Shown here: in pieces, positions 54,946 through 64,000 of the stretch
Position numbering within the stretch: position 1 is the stretch's first letter
Layout of the letters: each line of letters starts with the position of its first letter
Assembly (NCBI GenBank): GCA_030145245.1
Contig: JAQYWC010000073.1
Coordinates: 1 to 64,000 of the forward strand
From: Desulfobacterium sp.
Lineage (GTDB): Bacteria; Desulfobacterota; Desulfobacteria; Desulfobacterales; Desulfobacteraceae
DNA: 64,000 bases
Direction of reading: 5' to 3'
Made by a program: the position numbers and the translations under genes
Notes under the pieces: model-generated
Database searches by the model: none
What the model saw: the letters and a program-made list of their open reading frames with translations, nothing else
What the model was told of the DNA's origin: nothing

Positions 54946-54974
54946 TTGACAATTCTTGTCGGTTAATTTAGATA
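54946..54974 (+). promoter_or_regulatory. Promoter of the rpmF-acpP-rib-nusB operon
   Basis: A consensus TTGACA (54946-54951) is followed after 17 bases by TAGATA, a moderate -10, 72 bases before rpmF. Confidence 0.5.
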
Positions 54975-55045
54975 TTAACGTTTATTGGTAGATACAATTT
55001 TACAGTATATTTTGAAACAAATTAGATGGTTAGGAGGAAATACAA

Positions 55046-55231
55046 ATGGCAGTTCCAAAGCAAAAAAGCTCTAAGAGTCGTGGTAGAAAGAGGCGTACAC
55101 ATCAGAAGGTTGCGGCTCCGACCATCACTGTATGCCCCGAGTGTCAAGAGGCAAAACTTCCCCATGCAGCTTGCCCTGAGTGTGGTGCATATCGCGGAAG
55201 AAATGTAAAGGCCGCTGCTGACGAAGAGTAG
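55046..55231 (+). CDS. rpmF: 50S ribosomal protein L32
   Basis: The start MAVPKQKSSKSRGRKRRTH and the zinc ribbon CPECQEAKLPHAACPECG are diagnostic. The 61-residue length is normal. It has a strong AGGAGG eight bases before the ATG. Here it leads directly into acpP, without the plsX/fab genes often found between them. Confidence 0.97.
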   Translation: MAVPKQKSSKSRGRKRRTHQKVAAPTITVCPECQEAKLPHAACPECGAYRGRNVKAAADEE

Positions 55232-55275
55232 CAGGCGACCTTTTTTAAACCCTTTACGGAGGCGGTTCTCGAACA

Positions 55276-55509
55276 ATGACTGTTGAGACAAAGGTTAAAA
55301 AGATAATTGCGGAAAAGCTCCAGGGTGTAGATATTGAGGATGTTGTACCCGAGGCGTCGCTGGTCGACGATCTCGGGGCTGATTCCCTTGCCCTGGTTGA
55401 GCTTGTAATGTCCATGGAAGAGGCGTTTGATATCGATATCGACGATGATGATGCCGAGAAAATGCTCACTGTCAATGATGCCATTGAGTATATCCGATTG
55501 AAATCATAG
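55276..55509 (+). CDS. acpP: Acyl carrier protein
   Basis: The phosphopantetheine attachment serine is in [17 protein letters not shown]. The 77-residue acidic protein carries acyl chains in fatty-acid synthesis. It lies 44 bases after rpmF and 13 bases before rpiB. Confidence 0.95.
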   Translation: MTVETKVKKIIAEKLQGVDIEDVVPEASLVDDLGADSLALVELVMSMEEAFDIDIDDDDAEKMLTVNDAIEYIRLKS

Positions 55510-55522
55510 GAACGACAGGTTC

Positions 55523-55963
55523 ATGGATAGAGAAAATCCCATTATAATTGGAAGCGATCATGCGGCTTTTGGCCTGAAAAAAAAGATCCTCACCTTTGTT
55601 TCAGGCCTTGGCATTGAAGTGAAGGATGCGGGGACATTCAGCGAAGAGTCCGTAAATTATGCAGATTACGGCAAAAAGGTTGCACAGGCTGTGTCGGAAA
55701 ACGAATACAGCAGGGGTATCCTGCTGTGTGGCACCGGCCTTGGCATGTCCATGGTTGCCAACCGGTTTCCCAGGGTGCGGGCTGCACTTTGCAGCGACAT
55801 CTTTTCGGTGCGCATGAGCCGTCAGCATAATGATTCAAATATTCTTGTCCTTGGCGGCCGTGTGGTCGGTGATGCCCTTGCATTTGAGCTGGTGAAAACC
55901 TGGCTTGAAACCCCGTTTGAGGGGGGAAGGCATCTGGACAGAATTATGAGCATGGAAAGATAG
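55523..55963 (+). CDS. rpiB: Ribose-5-phosphate isomerase B
   Basis: RpiB interconverts ribose- and ribulose-5-phosphate. The family N-terminus GSDHAAFGLKKKI, the catalytic-cysteine loop LLCGTGLGMSM and RQHNDSNILVLGGRVVG are present. At 146 residues it is typical. Confidence 0.94.
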   Translation: MDRENPIIIGSDHAAFGLKKKILTFVSGLGIEVKDAGTFSEESVNYADYGKKVAQAVSENEYSRGILLCGTGLGMSMVANRFPRVRAALCSDIFSVRMSRQHNDSNILVLGGRVVGDALAFELVKTWLETPFEGGRHLDRIMSMER

Positions 55964-55984
55964 GAATTGGAAAAGGAGAGAGGG

Positions 55985-57235
55985 TTGGACATTACGACGA
56001 TTAGTGAAATCGACTCGGAAATTGCAGAGATCATCAGACAAGAGGAGCAACGGCAGGAACAGGGGCTCGAACTCATCGCATCTGAAAACACCGCAAGCCG
56101 GGCAGTCATGGCTGCCCAGGGCTCGGTTTTGACAAACAAGTATGCCGAAGGATATCCGTCAAAACGTTACTATGGCGGATGTGCCGTGGTCGACCGGGCG
56201 GAGACGCTGGCAATTGACAGGGCAAGGGATCTGTTCAAGGCCGAGTATGCAAATGTTCAGCCCCACTCCGGCTCCCAGGCCAACATGGCCGCCTATTTTG
56301 CAGTAATTAAGCCTGGTGATACCGTGCTTGCCATGGATCTTTCCCATGGCGGGCATCTCACCCACGGGAGTCGCGTTAGTTTTTCCGGCAGGCTCTTCAA
56401 CTTTGTCCATTACGGTCTCTCCTCTGAAACAGAGATGATCGACATGGATGAGGTGGCGGATCTTGCCAGAAAACACAAGCCCAAACTGATCGTGGCCGGC
56501 GCCAGTGCCTATCCCAGGATTATCGATTTTAAGGCGTTTTCAGACATTGCAAAGGCAAACAACGCTTTGTTTATGGTGGATATGGCCCATATCGCAGGGT
56601 TGGTGGCCGGAGGGGTTCATCCCTCACCGGTTCCCCATGCCGATATTGTCACCTCCACCACCCACAAGACCCTCAGGGGTCCCAGGGGCGGGATGATTCT
56701 TTCATCCAACGAGATCGGGGCTAAGATCTCGAGCCAGATTTTTCCCGGCATCCAGGGCGGGCCTTTGATGCACGTGATTGCAGCCAAGGCCGTGGCCTTG
56801 AAAGAGGCGCTCTCCCCAAGCTTTGCACAGTACCAGCAGCAGGTGGTGGCCAATGCGGGTGTCCTTGCCCAGAGTCTTATGGACCGTGGGATTGAGCTTG
56901 TCTCCGGCGGCACCGACAACCACCTCATGCTGATGAATCTCACCAACAAGGGGTTGTCCGGAAAAGATGCCGAGAATTTCCTCGGGGCAGCAGGTATTAC
57001 GGTGAACAAGAATTCCGTTCCCAACGATCCAAGGGGCCCCATGGTGACAAGCGGTATCCGGATCGGAACGCCGCTTCTGACCTCCAGGGGGATGAAGGAG
57101 CCGGAGATGAAACGTGTTGCCGGCTTTATCTGTGACGTGCTTGAAGATACTTCAGTCATAGAAACCGTGCACGCAGAGGTTAAAGACCTTTGCAAGGCAT
57201 TTCCCCTCTATGAGGCAGCCCAATCTGATGAGTGA
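55985..57235 (+). CDS. glyA: Serine hydroxymethyltransferase
   Basis: GlyA converts serine and tetrahydrofolate to glycine and methylene-THF. [13 protein letters not shown] and the PLP lysine in [12 protein letters not shown] are diagnostic. The start appears to be TTG 55985, six bases after AGGAG, giving 416 residues; the track start at TTG 55967 lacks that spacing. Its stop overlaps the start of the next gene. Confidence 0.95.
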   Translation: MDITTISEIDSEIAEIIRQEEQRQEQGLELIASENTASRAVMAAQGSVLTNKYAEGYPSKRYYGGCAVVDRAETLAIDRARDLFKAEYANVQPHSGSQANMAAYFAVIKPGDTVLAMDLSHGGHLTHGSRVSFSGRLFNFVHYGLSSETEMIDMDEVADLARKHKPKLIVAGASAYPRIIDFKAFSDIAKANNALFMVDMAHIAGLVAGGVHPSPVPHADIVTSTTHKTLRGPRGGMILSSNEIGAKISSQIFPGIQGGPLMHVIAAKAVALKEALSPSFAQYQQQVVANAGVLAQSLMDRGIELVSGGTDNHLMLMNLTNKGLSGKDAENFLGAAGITVNKNSVPNDPRGPMVTSGIRIGTPLLTSRGMKEPEMKRVAGFICDVLEDTSVIETVHAEVKDLCKAFPLYEAAQSDE

Positions 57236-57680
57236 TGGTTCAAGGCCGTCATGGCATGAGTATTTTATGGGGATCGCCCGTCTTGTTGCCACCCGTGCTA
57301 CCTGCACCCGGCGCAAGGTGGGGGCGGTCCTGGTCAAGGAGAGAAGAATCCTCTGTTCCGGCTACAATGGCGCGCCCACGGGCATTGTCCATTGCGACAT
57401 AGCCGGATGTCTCAGGGAACAACTCAATGTCCCTTCAGGGGAGAAACACGAGCTCTGCCGTGGGGTCCATGCCGAGCAGAACGCCATCATCCAGGCGGCT
57501 TGTCATGGCATCTCCGTCCGGGGAGCGACCCTTTACTGCACTCATCAGCCCTGCTCAATCTGTGCAAAAATGATTATCAACGCAGGCATCACCAGGGTTT
57601 ATTTTGGTGACGGGTACAACGATCCCATGTCTGAAACCATGTTCGACCAGGCCGGGATTGAGCTCACGGCGTTAAAATGA
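57228..57680 (+). CDS. dCMP deaminase family protein (ComEB-like)
   Basis: The zinc deaminase motifs HAEQNAI and PCSICAKMI are present, with the extra zinc-site region [18 protein letters not shown]. The role is most likely deamination of dCMP to dUMP for thymidylate supply. ATG 57228 overlaps glyA by eight bases; ATG 57210 is the alternative. Neighbouring glyA and nrdR fit nucleotide metabolism. Confidence 0.88.
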   Translation: MSDGSRPSWHEYFMGIARLVATRATCTRRKVGAVLVKERRILCSGYNGAPTGIVHCDIAGCLREQLNVPSGEKHELCRGVHAEQNAIIQAACHGISVRGATLYCTHQPCSICAKMIINAGITRVYFGDGYNDPMSETMFDQAGIELTALK

Positions 57681-57692
57681 TGAGGTCCTGAT

Positions 57693-58190
57693 ATGAAATG
57701 TCCCTATTGTGGACGATTGAACAACCGGGTGGTGGACTCGCGGCTCAGCCGCAGCGAATTTGCCATCCGCCGGCGCAGGGAGTGCCTGGACTGCATGCGC
57801 AGGTTTACCACCTATGAAAAGGTTGAGGAACTGCCCGTGATGGTCGTGAAAAAAGACGGCCGCCGGGAGGAGTTCAACCGTGACAAGATCCTGAACGGCA
57901 TCAAAAAAGCGTGTGAAAAGCGTGCCATCAGCATGGATCAAATCGAAGAGATCGTAGATTCCATTGAGCGTGATTTTAGGGAGGTCAACGAGAAGGAGAT
58001 CTCCTCCAGGATCGTTGGCAATAAGATCATGGAACAGCTCCATGTCCTGGACGACGTGGCCTATGTGAGATTCGCCTCTGTCTACAGGGAGTTCAAGGAT
58101 GTCGATGATTTTATCGAGGAGCTGAAAAGCCTTATCCCCCTTGAGCGGCAGGAAACCCGCAAAACAAACGGAAATTCTGACAATGACTGA
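57693..58190 (+). CDS. nrdR: Transcriptional repressor NrdR
   Basis: NrdR has an N-terminal zinc ribbon (MKCPYCGRLNNRVVDSR with the second pair CLDCMRRF) and an ATP-cone domain (VVKKDGRREEFNRDKIL). It represses ribonucleotide reductase genes when dATP is high. At 165 residues it is slightly longer than usual through a basic tail. It overlaps ribD by eight bases. Confidence 0.96.
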   Translation: MKCPYCGRLNNRVVDSRLSRSEFAIRRRRECLDCMRRFTTYEKVEELPVMVVKKDGRREEFNRDKILNGIKKACEKRAISMDQIEEIVDSIERDFREVNEKEISSRIVGNKIMEQLHVLDDVAYVRFASVYREFKDVDDFIEELKSLIPLERQETRKTNGNSDND

Positions 58191-59286
58191 TCAAGAGTTC
58201 ATGGATCTCGCCATTGCCCTTGCCGAAAAGGGCAGGGGATACACCTCCCCCAATCCCATGGTTGGGGCGGTGGTGGTCAAAAACGGCACCATTGTCGGGC
58301 AGGGGTGGCACCACGGGCCAGGCCTTGCCCATGCTGAGGTTGAAGCCATCAACGATGCGGGAGACCTTGCCAGGGGCAGCGATATCTATGTGACCCTGGA
58401 GCCCTGCAACCACACGGGCAGGACGCCTCCCTGTACCCGGAAGATCCTGGATGCTGGGATCAGGCGGGTGTTTGTGGGGACGGAAGATCCCAATCCCTTT
58501 GTGGGCGGCGGCGGTATCAGTTATTTGCGGGAACAGGGTGTCGAGGTCGAGGTGGGTATCAGTCGTGCCCGGGCCGAGATCCTGATTGAAGATTTTATCT
58601 GGTACGTGAAAAATGATAAGCTCCCCTTTGTGGTTCTGAAGTGCGCCTCCACCCTGGACGGAAGGCTTGCCACCAGCACCGGCGATTCCAAATGGATCAC
58701 CAACGAATGCTCCAGGGGTCGTGTCCATGAGCTGCGGCATTGGGTGGATGCCATCCTTGTCGGCTCAGGAACGGTAAAGGCGGATGATCCTTCTCTCACC
58801 ACCAGGATAGAAGGGGTTGACACCCGGGATCCCATACGGGTCATCCTGGATACCCGCCTTACCATTGCCCCCGATGCCAGGATGCTGACCCAGGACTCCA
58901 ACGCCAAAACTATTATTGCCACATCCGCCAATGCGGATCCTGAACGCAGGGCTATGTTTCAGGAGCGGGGAGTTCATCTGTTGACCCTTCCTGAAAAAGG
59001 GGGGATGATAGATTTCGATAGTCTCATGGCGGAGCTTGGCGGGCTTGGGGTCATGAGTGTGCTGATCGAGGGCGGCGGCAGTGTTATTCATTCGGCCCTG
59101 GCCGCAGGTATTGTCAACAAGGCGTATCTATTCATGGCGCCCAAGCTGTTGGGTGGGGATGATGGTATTCCCATGTGCAGGGGGAAAGGCCCTGTCCTGA
59201 TGAAAGATGCCATTCAGTTGAGTCGGGTTGAGGTGGAGCGTTTCGATGATGATATCCTTGTTTCCGGATATCTGAAAAATAGTTAA
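58183..59286 (+). CDS. ribD: Bifunctional riboflavin deaminase/reductase
   Basis: The N-terminal deaminase domain has HAEVEAIND and [11 protein letters not shown] (zinc ligands). The C-terminal reductase domain begins near [18 protein letters not shown]. RibD carries out the second and third steps of the GTP branch of riboflavin synthesis. At 367 residues it is full length. ATG 58183 is inside the end of nrdR; the track start at 58141 is too early. No FMN riboswitch precedes it. Confidence 0.95.
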   Translation: MTDQEFMDLAIALAEKGRGYTSPNPMVGAVVVKNGTIVGQGWHHGPGLAHAEVEAINDAGDLARGSDIYVTLEPCNHTGRTPPCTRKILDAGIRRVFVGTEDPNPFVGGGGISYLREQGVEVEVGISRARAEILIEDFIWYVKNDKLPFVVLKCASTLDGRLATSTGDSKWITNECSRGRVHELRHWVDAILVGSGTVKADDPSLTTRIEGVDTRDPIRVILDTRLTIAPDARMLTQDSNAKTIIATSANADPERRAMFQERGVHLLTLPEKGGMIDFDSLMAELGGLGVMSVLIEGGGSVIHSALAAGIVNKAYLFMAPKLLGGDDGIPMCRGKGPVLMKDAIQLSRVEVERFDDDILVSGYLKNS

Positions 59287-59300
59287 TTGGGGGAATCACG

Positions 59301-59969
59301 GTGTTTACAGGAATAATTGAAGGGTCTGGAACCCTCAAGAAAATTGAGCCCAATGGCGAGGGAAAACGGCTTGCCATTCTAACGGACATGGATCTCAGCA
59401 CCACAAAGATCGGGGATTCCATTGCCGTCAACGGGGCCTGCCTTACCGTTGTGACCCTGAAGGGTAAGCTTTTTGAGGTGGACATGGCGCCGGAAACGGT
59501 GGTGCGCACGACATTCAAGCACCTTGCTCCCGGTGCCCGGCTCAACCTTGAACGGGCATTGAGGCTTTCCGACCGCCTGGACGGCCACCTTGTTTCCGGG
59601 CACATCGACGGAACCGGGCGTGTGCTTGCCAAAATAGTCAAGAGTAACGCCGTGATCGTCACCATCGGCATCCCTTCGACCCTTGCCGGGGAAATAATCG
59701 AAAAAGGATCGGTTGCAATCGATGGAATCAGTCTTACTATTAACAGGTGCAGCGACAATGACTTTGATGTGAGCGTCATTCCCCACACCGCCAAGATCAC
59801 GACCATCGGGATCAGGAATGTCGGGGACGAGGTCAACATCGAGACCGACATGATAGGAAAGTACGTTAACAGTTTCCTTAAAAGAAACACGACAGATGCG
59901 ACTGCCGGGACTGGTTCGAATACTGGGTCGATAAGCATGGAACTTCTGGCGAAAAAAGGATTTTTATAA
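59301..59969 (+). CDS. ribE: Riboflavin synthase alpha chain
   Basis: Two lumazine-binding repeats are visible: [16 protein letters not shown] in the first and the second starting [18 protein letters not shown]. It dismutates two lumazine molecules to riboflavin. The start is GTG after GGGGG. At 222 residues it is normal. Confidence 0.94.
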   Translation: MFTGIIEGSGTLKKIEPNGEGKRLAILTDMDLSTTKIGDSIAVNGACLTVVTLKGKLFEVDMAPETVVRTTFKHLAPGARLNLERALRLSDRLDGHLVSGHIDGTGRVLAKIVKSNAVIVTIGIPSTLAGEIIEKGSVAIDGISLTINRCSDNDFDVSVIPHTAKITTIGIRNVGDEVNIETDMIGKYVNSFLKRNTTDATAGTGSNTGSISMELLAKKGFL

Positions 59970-59987
59970 GGAGTGGAATAAAAGCAA

Positions 59988-61193
59988 ATGCCGCAGATTA
60001 CAATAGAACAGGCCATTGAGGATATCAAAGCCGGACGCATGGTCATTCTGGTGGATGACGAAGATCGGGAAAATGAAGGTGATCTCACCATGGCCGCCGA
60101 GGCCGTTACCCCCGAAGCAATCAATTTCATGGCAAAATACGGACGGGGCCTCATCTGCCTCTCGATGACTGCTGATATGGCGGACAACCTTGGCCTTCCC
60201 ATGATGGTAGAGGATAATACCTCCCAGTTTGAGACAGGCTTTACCGTTTCCATCGAGGCCAAAGAGGGTGTCACCACCGGCATCTCTGCTGCCGACAGGT
60301 CCACCACCATCCAGACTGCCGTTGCAGATGGGGCCAGTGCAAGCGATCTTGCAAGACCCGGTCACATTTTTCCCCTGCGGGCCCGGGACGGGGGCGTCAT
60401 GGCCCGGGTCGGCCAGACCGAGGGTTCAGTGGATCTTGCCCGCCTTGCAGGGCTGAAACCTGCCGGCGTGATCTGCGAAATCATGGACGAGGACGGCACC
60501 ATGGCACGCATGCCTTCCCTTGAGGAGTTCAGCAAAGAGCACAACATCGGAATCTGCACAATCGCGGCCCTGGTGGAGTATCGCCTCAAGACAGAGTCCT
60601 TTGTGAGAAAGGCTGCTGAGACTGTTATTCCCACTGAGTTTGGCGGAGACTTCAAAATCATTGCCTATGAAAATGACCTTGATAACCTGACCCACATCGC
60701 CATGGTCAAGGGTGAGATCGATCCGGACAAGGATATTCTGGTCCGGGTACACTCCGAATGTATGACCGGTGATATCTTCGGCTCCATGCGCTGCGATTGC
60801 GGCGAGCAGCTCCACAGGGCCATGCATATCATGGATAAAGAGGGCTGCGGCGTGGTTCTTTACCTTCGCCAGGAGGGCCGGGGAATCGGGCTTGTGAACA
60901 AGCTTAAGGCCTATGAACTCCAGCGCCAGGGATGCGATACGGTTGAGGCCAATCTGAGGCTCGGGTTTGAAGCAGATATGCGCGACTACGGTGTCGGCGC
61001 CCAGATGCTGGTGGATCTCGGGGTGAGAAAGATGAGGCTCATGACCAACAATCCCACCAAGATGATTGGGCTTGAGGGCTATGGGTTGAGCATTGTTGAG
61101 CAGGTTTCCATCGAGGTTCCGCCCAACGAGTTCAACAAGGGATACCTCAAGTGCAAGCAGCTCAAGATGGGACACATTCTAAAACAGTGCTGA
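59988..61193 (+). CDS. ribBA: Bifunctional 3,4-dihydroxy-2-butanone-4-phosphate synthase / GTP cyclohydrolase II
   Basis: The N-terminal half has [17 protein letters not shown] and [15 protein letters not shown] (RibB). The C-terminal half has the zinc-binding [15 protein letters not shown] and [12 protein letters not shown] (RibA). Both catalytic halves look intact. At 401 residues the fusion is full length. Confidence 0.95.
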   Translation: MPQITIEQAIEDIKAGRMVILVDDEDRENEGDLTMAAEAVTPEAINFMAKYGRGLICLSMTADMADNLGLPMMVEDNTSQFETGFTVSIEAKEGVTTGISAADRSTTIQTAVADGASASDLARPGHIFPLRARDGGVMARVGQTEGSVDLARLAGLKPAGVICEIMDEDGTMARMPSLEEFSKEHNIGICTIAALVEYRLKTESFVRKAAETVIPTEFGGDFKIIAYENDLDNLTHIAMVKGEIDPDKDILVRVHSECMTGDIFGSMRCDCGEQLHRAMHIMDKEGCGVVLYLRQEGRGIGLVNKLKAYELQRQGCDTVEANLRLGFEADMRDYGVGAQMLVDLGVRKMRLMTNNPTKMIGLEGYGLSIVEQVSIEVPPNEFNKGYLKCKQLKMGHILKQC

Positions 61194-61226
61194 TCTTTTT
61201 TCAGATAACCAGATAAGGAATTTAAG

Positions 61227-61703
61227 ATGCCACAGATAATTGAAGCAGGCCTTCGGGCAGATGGAAAGAAATTTGGAATCATTGCAGCCAGATTCAATGA
61301 TTTTATCACCGAAAGGCTTGTGGGCGGCGCCATTGACGCCTTGAAACGAAGCGGGGCAGCAGACGAGGATATCTCCCTTGTAAAAGTGCCCGGCGCATTT
61401 GAGATCCCCCTTGTTGCAAAGAAAATGGCCGCATCAGGCACCTATGACGCCGTCATCTGCCTGGGAGCCGTTATCCGGGGCGCCACCAGCCACTACGACT
61501 ATGTGTGTGCTGAGGTTTCCAAGGGTATTGCCACAGTGAGCCTGGACTATGGTCTGCCGGTTATTTTCGGCGTTCTCACTACTGACAGCATCGAACAGGC
61601 CATCGAGAGAGCCGGTACCAAAGCCGGCAACAAGGGCTTTGACTCCGCCCTTGCAGCTATTGAGATGGTCAATCTCATTACAACCATGGAGAAGACAGAA
61701 TAG
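61227..61703 (+). CDS. ribH: Lumazine synthase
   Basis: RibH joins the two riboflavin precursors to lumazine. The phosphate-binding and active-site stretches [15 protein letters not shown] and [15 protein letters not shown] are typical. At 158 residues it is normal. The nusB start follows after one base. Confidence 0.96.
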   Translation: MPQIIEAGLRADGKKFGIIAARFNDFITERLVGGAIDALKRSGAADEDISLVKVPGAFEIPLVAKKMAASGTYDAVICLGAVIRGATSHYDYVCAEVSKGIATVSLDYGLPVIFGVLTTDSIEQAIERAGTKAGNKGFDSALAAIEMVNLITTMEKTE

Positions 61704-61704
61704 T

Positions 61705-62121
61705 ATGGGCGACCGCAGGTTGGCAAGGGAGCTTGCCCTTCAGGCTCTTTTCTATTTTGATATGGACAGGGGCGATCCGGCCGAGCTGCTGGAGTTGTTT
61801 TGCACCAATTTTGAAGAGACGGTAACGGATACGGTAAAACCCTTTTTCCTGGAACTGGTGGAAGGGGTTACCGCATCCAGGGCTGAGATCAACACCCTGT
61901 TGAACAGATGCTCCAGCAACTGGAAAATTTCACGGATGCCCGTGGTTGACAGGAACATCATGCGTATAGCAACCTTTGAACTGGTGAAGCGGTCCGATAT
62001 TCCCTCCAGCGTCTCCATCAACGAGGCGGTGGAGATCGGCAAGCGGTTCGGTACCAGGGGGTCGGGTTCTTTCATCAACGGGGTGCTCGATCGTATTCGC
62101 CTATCGGAAAATATAGACTAA
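61705..62121 (+). CDS. nusB: Transcription antitermination factor NusB
   Basis: The start MGDRRLARELALQALFYFD and the C-terminal INEAVEIGKRFGTRGSGSFINGVLD are typical of NusB, which works with NusE on rRNA boxA. The track start at 61549 lies inside ribH; ATG 61705 gives 138 residues. The ribH-nusB order is common. Confidence 0.95.
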   Translation: MGDRRLARELALQALFYFDMDRGDPAELLELFCTNFEETVTDTVKPFFLELVEGVTASRAEINTLLNRCSSNWKISRMPVVDRNIMRIATFELVKRSDIPSSVSINEAVEIGKRFGTRGSGSFINGVLDRIRLSENID

Positions 62122-62131
62122 GGAGACTGTT

Positions 62132-62752
62132 GTGATCATAAAGAAGCTTGAAGTCGGGCCCATCATGGCGAACTGCTACGTCCTTGGCTGTGAAGAGACA
62201 AAAGAGGCCGTGGTTATCGATCCCGGGGATGAGGCAGACAGGATTCTCATGACCCTGTCCGAGGCAAACCTCAGGGTGAAGTACCTCATCAACACCCACG
62301 GTCATTTTGACCATGTGGGTGCAAACAAGCGCATGAAAGAGATCACCGGGGCAGAGCTGTTGATCCATGCAGATGACGAGTCCATGCTCAAGGATCTCCA
62401 TGGGGCAGCCCAGGCTTTTGGTCTCAGGTCCGAGAATTCTCCACCCTCGGACCGCCATCTGGCCCACGGGGACAAGCTTACTTTTGGTAATATTACCCTC
62501 AGTGTGGTTCATACCCCGGGTCACTCCCGGGGCGGAATCTGTCTGTATACGGACGGGGCGCTGTTCAGCGGGGATACCCTGTTTGCCGGTTCCATCGGCC
62601 GGACTGATCTGCCGGGGGGGGACTACGACACCCTGATCACCTCCATTAAAGAGAAGCTCCTCGGGTTTGACGATAAGACCATTGTCTATCCGGGGCACGG
62701 ACCTGAAACATCCATCCTCCAGGAGCGGAGGATGAACCCCTTTTTGCGGTAA
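62132..62752 (+). CDS. MBL-fold metallo-hydrolase (glyoxalase II-like)
   Basis: The zinc motif THGHFDHVGANK and later HTPGHSRGG and YPGHGPET give a complete beta-lactamase-fold site. The SGDTLFAGSIGRTDLPGGD stretch fits the YcbL-like subgroup, often with low glyoxalase II activity. The start is GTG after AGGAG. It lies ten bases after nusB. Confidence 0.88.
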   Translation: MIIKKLEVGPIMANCYVLGCEETKEAVVIDPGDEADRILMTLSEANLRVKYLINTHGHFDHVGANKRMKEITGAELLIHADDESMLKDLHGAAQAFGLRSENSPPSDRHLAHGDKLTFGNITLSVVHTPGHSRGGICLYTDGALFSGDTLFAGSIGRTDLPGGDYDTLITSIKEKLLGFDDKTIVYPGHGPETSILQERRMNPFLR

Positions 62753-62777
62753 TGGGCGCAAGATTGATTAAGGCCCG

Positions 62778-64000
62778 ATGAAATCGTTTATCCGTCAACT
62801 GCCATCCATGGGGCGGGTTCACCAGGAATCCATAGACCTGGCCGTCCCCTTTGATACCGTTGCGTCACGGTTCTCGGGTCTTACCGGAACTGTGGTTCTG
62901 ATGAGCGGAACCGACCTGGACTGCGCACGGTACCACATGCTTGCCGTTGACCCCTGGCTTGCTCTCAGGGCCAAGGGCTGCAGCATCACCATGGAGGTCA
63001 ATGGGAAGCGTGCCTCGTTTGAGGATGATCCCTTTGATTGCGTTGACGCCCTTGTGGACCGTTTTTCCATGGATGGTGCCGGGATCGCAGGCCCAGTGGG
63101 GGCAGGGCTGTTCGGTTATTTTTCCTATGACCTGAAACAGCGCATCGAAACCCTTCCTGTTACCTGCATGGATCACAAACTGCCTGACCTGTGCCTCTAC
63201 CTCCCCCGCATCATTCTCGTCCACGACAGGCATATTGGAACCACCACACTTTCCATCCCCCTGACCGCTTCTTCGGCCGGTAGTCTTTCCGACCAGGAGC
63301 GGATCGAAACGGTTAGAAACCGGTTTTTCGCTACCCTCGCTTCCCTTGAAAATCAGGAAACCTATGATACCCCCGGGGAGGCAGGTTTCTGGATCGACAA
63401 CCAGGGGTTCCGCTCCAATTTCTCCAAGTCCGCCTATATGTCGTCCGTTGCAAGGATCATCGAGTATATCAAGGCCGGTGATATCTATCAGGTAAATCTG
63501 TCCCAGCGGTTTGAGGCAGGATTTGGCGGCAATCCATTTGCCCTGTTCCAGGCCCTGTTTAAAAAAAATCCAGCCCCCTTTTTTGCCTTTGTCAACGCCG
63601 GCGACCACCAGATCGTCTCCACCTCGCCTGAGCGGTTCCTCAAGCAGGATGGGCGAACCCTGGAGACACGGCCCATCAAGGGAACCTTCCCAAGGGGCAG
63701 CACCCCGGAGGAGGACCAGCGTTTAAAAACCGAGCTCAGGGAGAGCTTTAAGGATGACGCCGAACTCTCCATGATCGTGGATCTCATGAGAAACGATCTC
63801 GGCAAGGTGGCAACCGGGGGCAGTGTCAGGGTTAAGGAACACAAACGGCTTGAGCCCTATGACAACGTGTTTCACCTTGTCTCCATTGTCACGGCAGAGC
63901 TTGCTTGCGGAAAGAGCAGCGTGGATCTTTTACGCGCAACCTTTCCGGGTGGATCCATCACCGGTTGTCCCAAGGTGAGGTCCATGGAGATCATTGACGA
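62778..64000 (+). CDS. pabB: Aminodeoxychorismate synthase component I, cut by the window end
   Basis: The gene runs off the window and is missing from the ORF track. The frame from ATG 62778 begins MKSFIRQLPSMGRVHQ and reaches the chorismate-binding core: AGDIYQVNLSQRF, STSPERFL, PIKGTFPRG (catalytic lysine), VDLMRNDLG and GGSITGCPKVRSMEI. This suits PabB (folate) over TrpE, but anthranilate synthase is not excluded. The 407 visible residues are most of the protein. It lies 25 bases after the MBL hydrolase gene. Confidence 0.85.
   Translation, partial: MKSFIRQLPSMGRVHQESIDLAVPFDTVASRFSGLTGTVVLMSGTDLDCARYHMLAVDPWLALRAKGCSITMEVNGKRASFEDDPFDCVDALVDRFSMDGAGIAGPVGAGLFGYFSYDLKQRIETLPVTCMDHKLPDLCLYLPRIILVHDRHIGTTTLSIPLTASSAGSLSDQERIETVRNRFFATLASLENQETYDTPGEAGFWIDNQGFRSNFSKSAYMSSVARIIEYIKAGDIYQVNLSQRFEAGFGGNPFALFQALFKKNPAPFFAFVNAGDHQIVSTSPERFLKQDGRTLETRPIKGTFPRGSTPEEDQRLKTELRESFKDDAELSMIVDLMRNDLGKVATGGSVRVKEHKRLEPYDNVFHLVSIVTAELACGKSSVDLLRATFPGGSITGCPKVRSMEIID

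Noticed and set aside
58100-58183. FMN riboswitch before ribD
   Set aside because: ribD starts inside nrdR, leaving no leader; no RFN-like motif is seen.
59132-60310. 392-aa minus-strand ORF
   Set aside because: It lies antisense to ribD, ribE and ribBA, which have clear catalytic motifs.

Overview
The window looks like chromosomal core sequence from a sulfate-reducing deltaproteobacterium (Desulfobacterota, most likely Desulfobacteraceae). The strongest reason is a complete dsrMKJOP operon, the membrane complex tied to dissimilatory sulfite reduction. It comes with a dCache chemoreceptor, hypAB nickel maturation genes, an AmmeMemoRadiSam/Memo protein, a bacteriohemerythrin and a gatCAB route to Gln/Asn-tRNA. 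Base composition is moderately GC-rich and genes are densely packed. I see no phage, insertion sequence, rRNA or CRISPR array. The organism assignment is inference from gene content.

Layout. 1-240 holds the 3' end of a biotin carrier gene and its terminator. 340-4960 holds a cyclic-nucleotide-binding methyltransferase, a PAS/HD-GYP protein and a zinc-ribbon protein. 4440-11650 (minus) is one long operon, rplU-rpmA-obgE-proB-proA-nadD-rsfS-gpmI-orphan HsdR_N protein, with a clear sigma-70 promoter. 11738-12960 holds a DUF3786 gene and an orphan small gene. 13050-15107 (minus) is a chemoreceptor. 15200-20977 (minus) is an RsbRD-N-like gene followed by dsrMKJOP, with its own promoter and terminator. 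20969-25872 holds an M18 aminopeptidase, pgi and a phosphorylase-like gene. 25882-29662 holds a lipoprotein, then an ABC importer of the nitrate/sulfonate/taurine type and a second lipoprotein. 29755-30344 (minus) is a duplicated tRNA-Ser(GCT)/tRNA-Ser(TGA) cassette. 30424-37318 is an operon: acidic protein, argS, SPOR protein, gatC, gatA, small protein, mutL. 37329-45562 is an envelope locus with two porin-like genes interleaved with three related exported proteins. 45579-47006 (minus) is gatB. 47263-53400 runs DUF2065, queA, tgt, aminotransferase, hypA, hypB, memo, hemerythrin. 53432-54838 (minus) is gltX. 54946-64000 is a second long operon: rpmF, acpP, rpiB, glyA, dCMP deaminase, nrdR, ribD, ribE, ribBA, ribH, nusB, MBL hydrolase, pabB (cut by the window end).

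How the genes work together. DsrMKJOP moves electrons between the membrane quinone pool or periplasm and cytoplasmic sulfite reduction. GltX with GatCAB would make amidated tRNAs by transamidation; gatB lies about 10 kb from gatCA on the other strand. QueA and Tgt cooperate in queuosine modification. RibD, RibE, RibBA and RibH form a full riboflavin pathway.

The most notable observation is the ABC substrate-binding protein gene at 28091-29056. It is one continuous frame interrupted by a single TGA, and a hairpin with bacterial SECIS-like geometry starts just after that TGA. It is either a candidate selenoprotein or a TGG-to-TGA nonsense mutation. Next are the porin/VCBS locus, where all three related exported proteins appear to start at TTG behind a strong ribosome binding site, and the PFWK(V/F)W triple repeat at the C-terminus of one of them.
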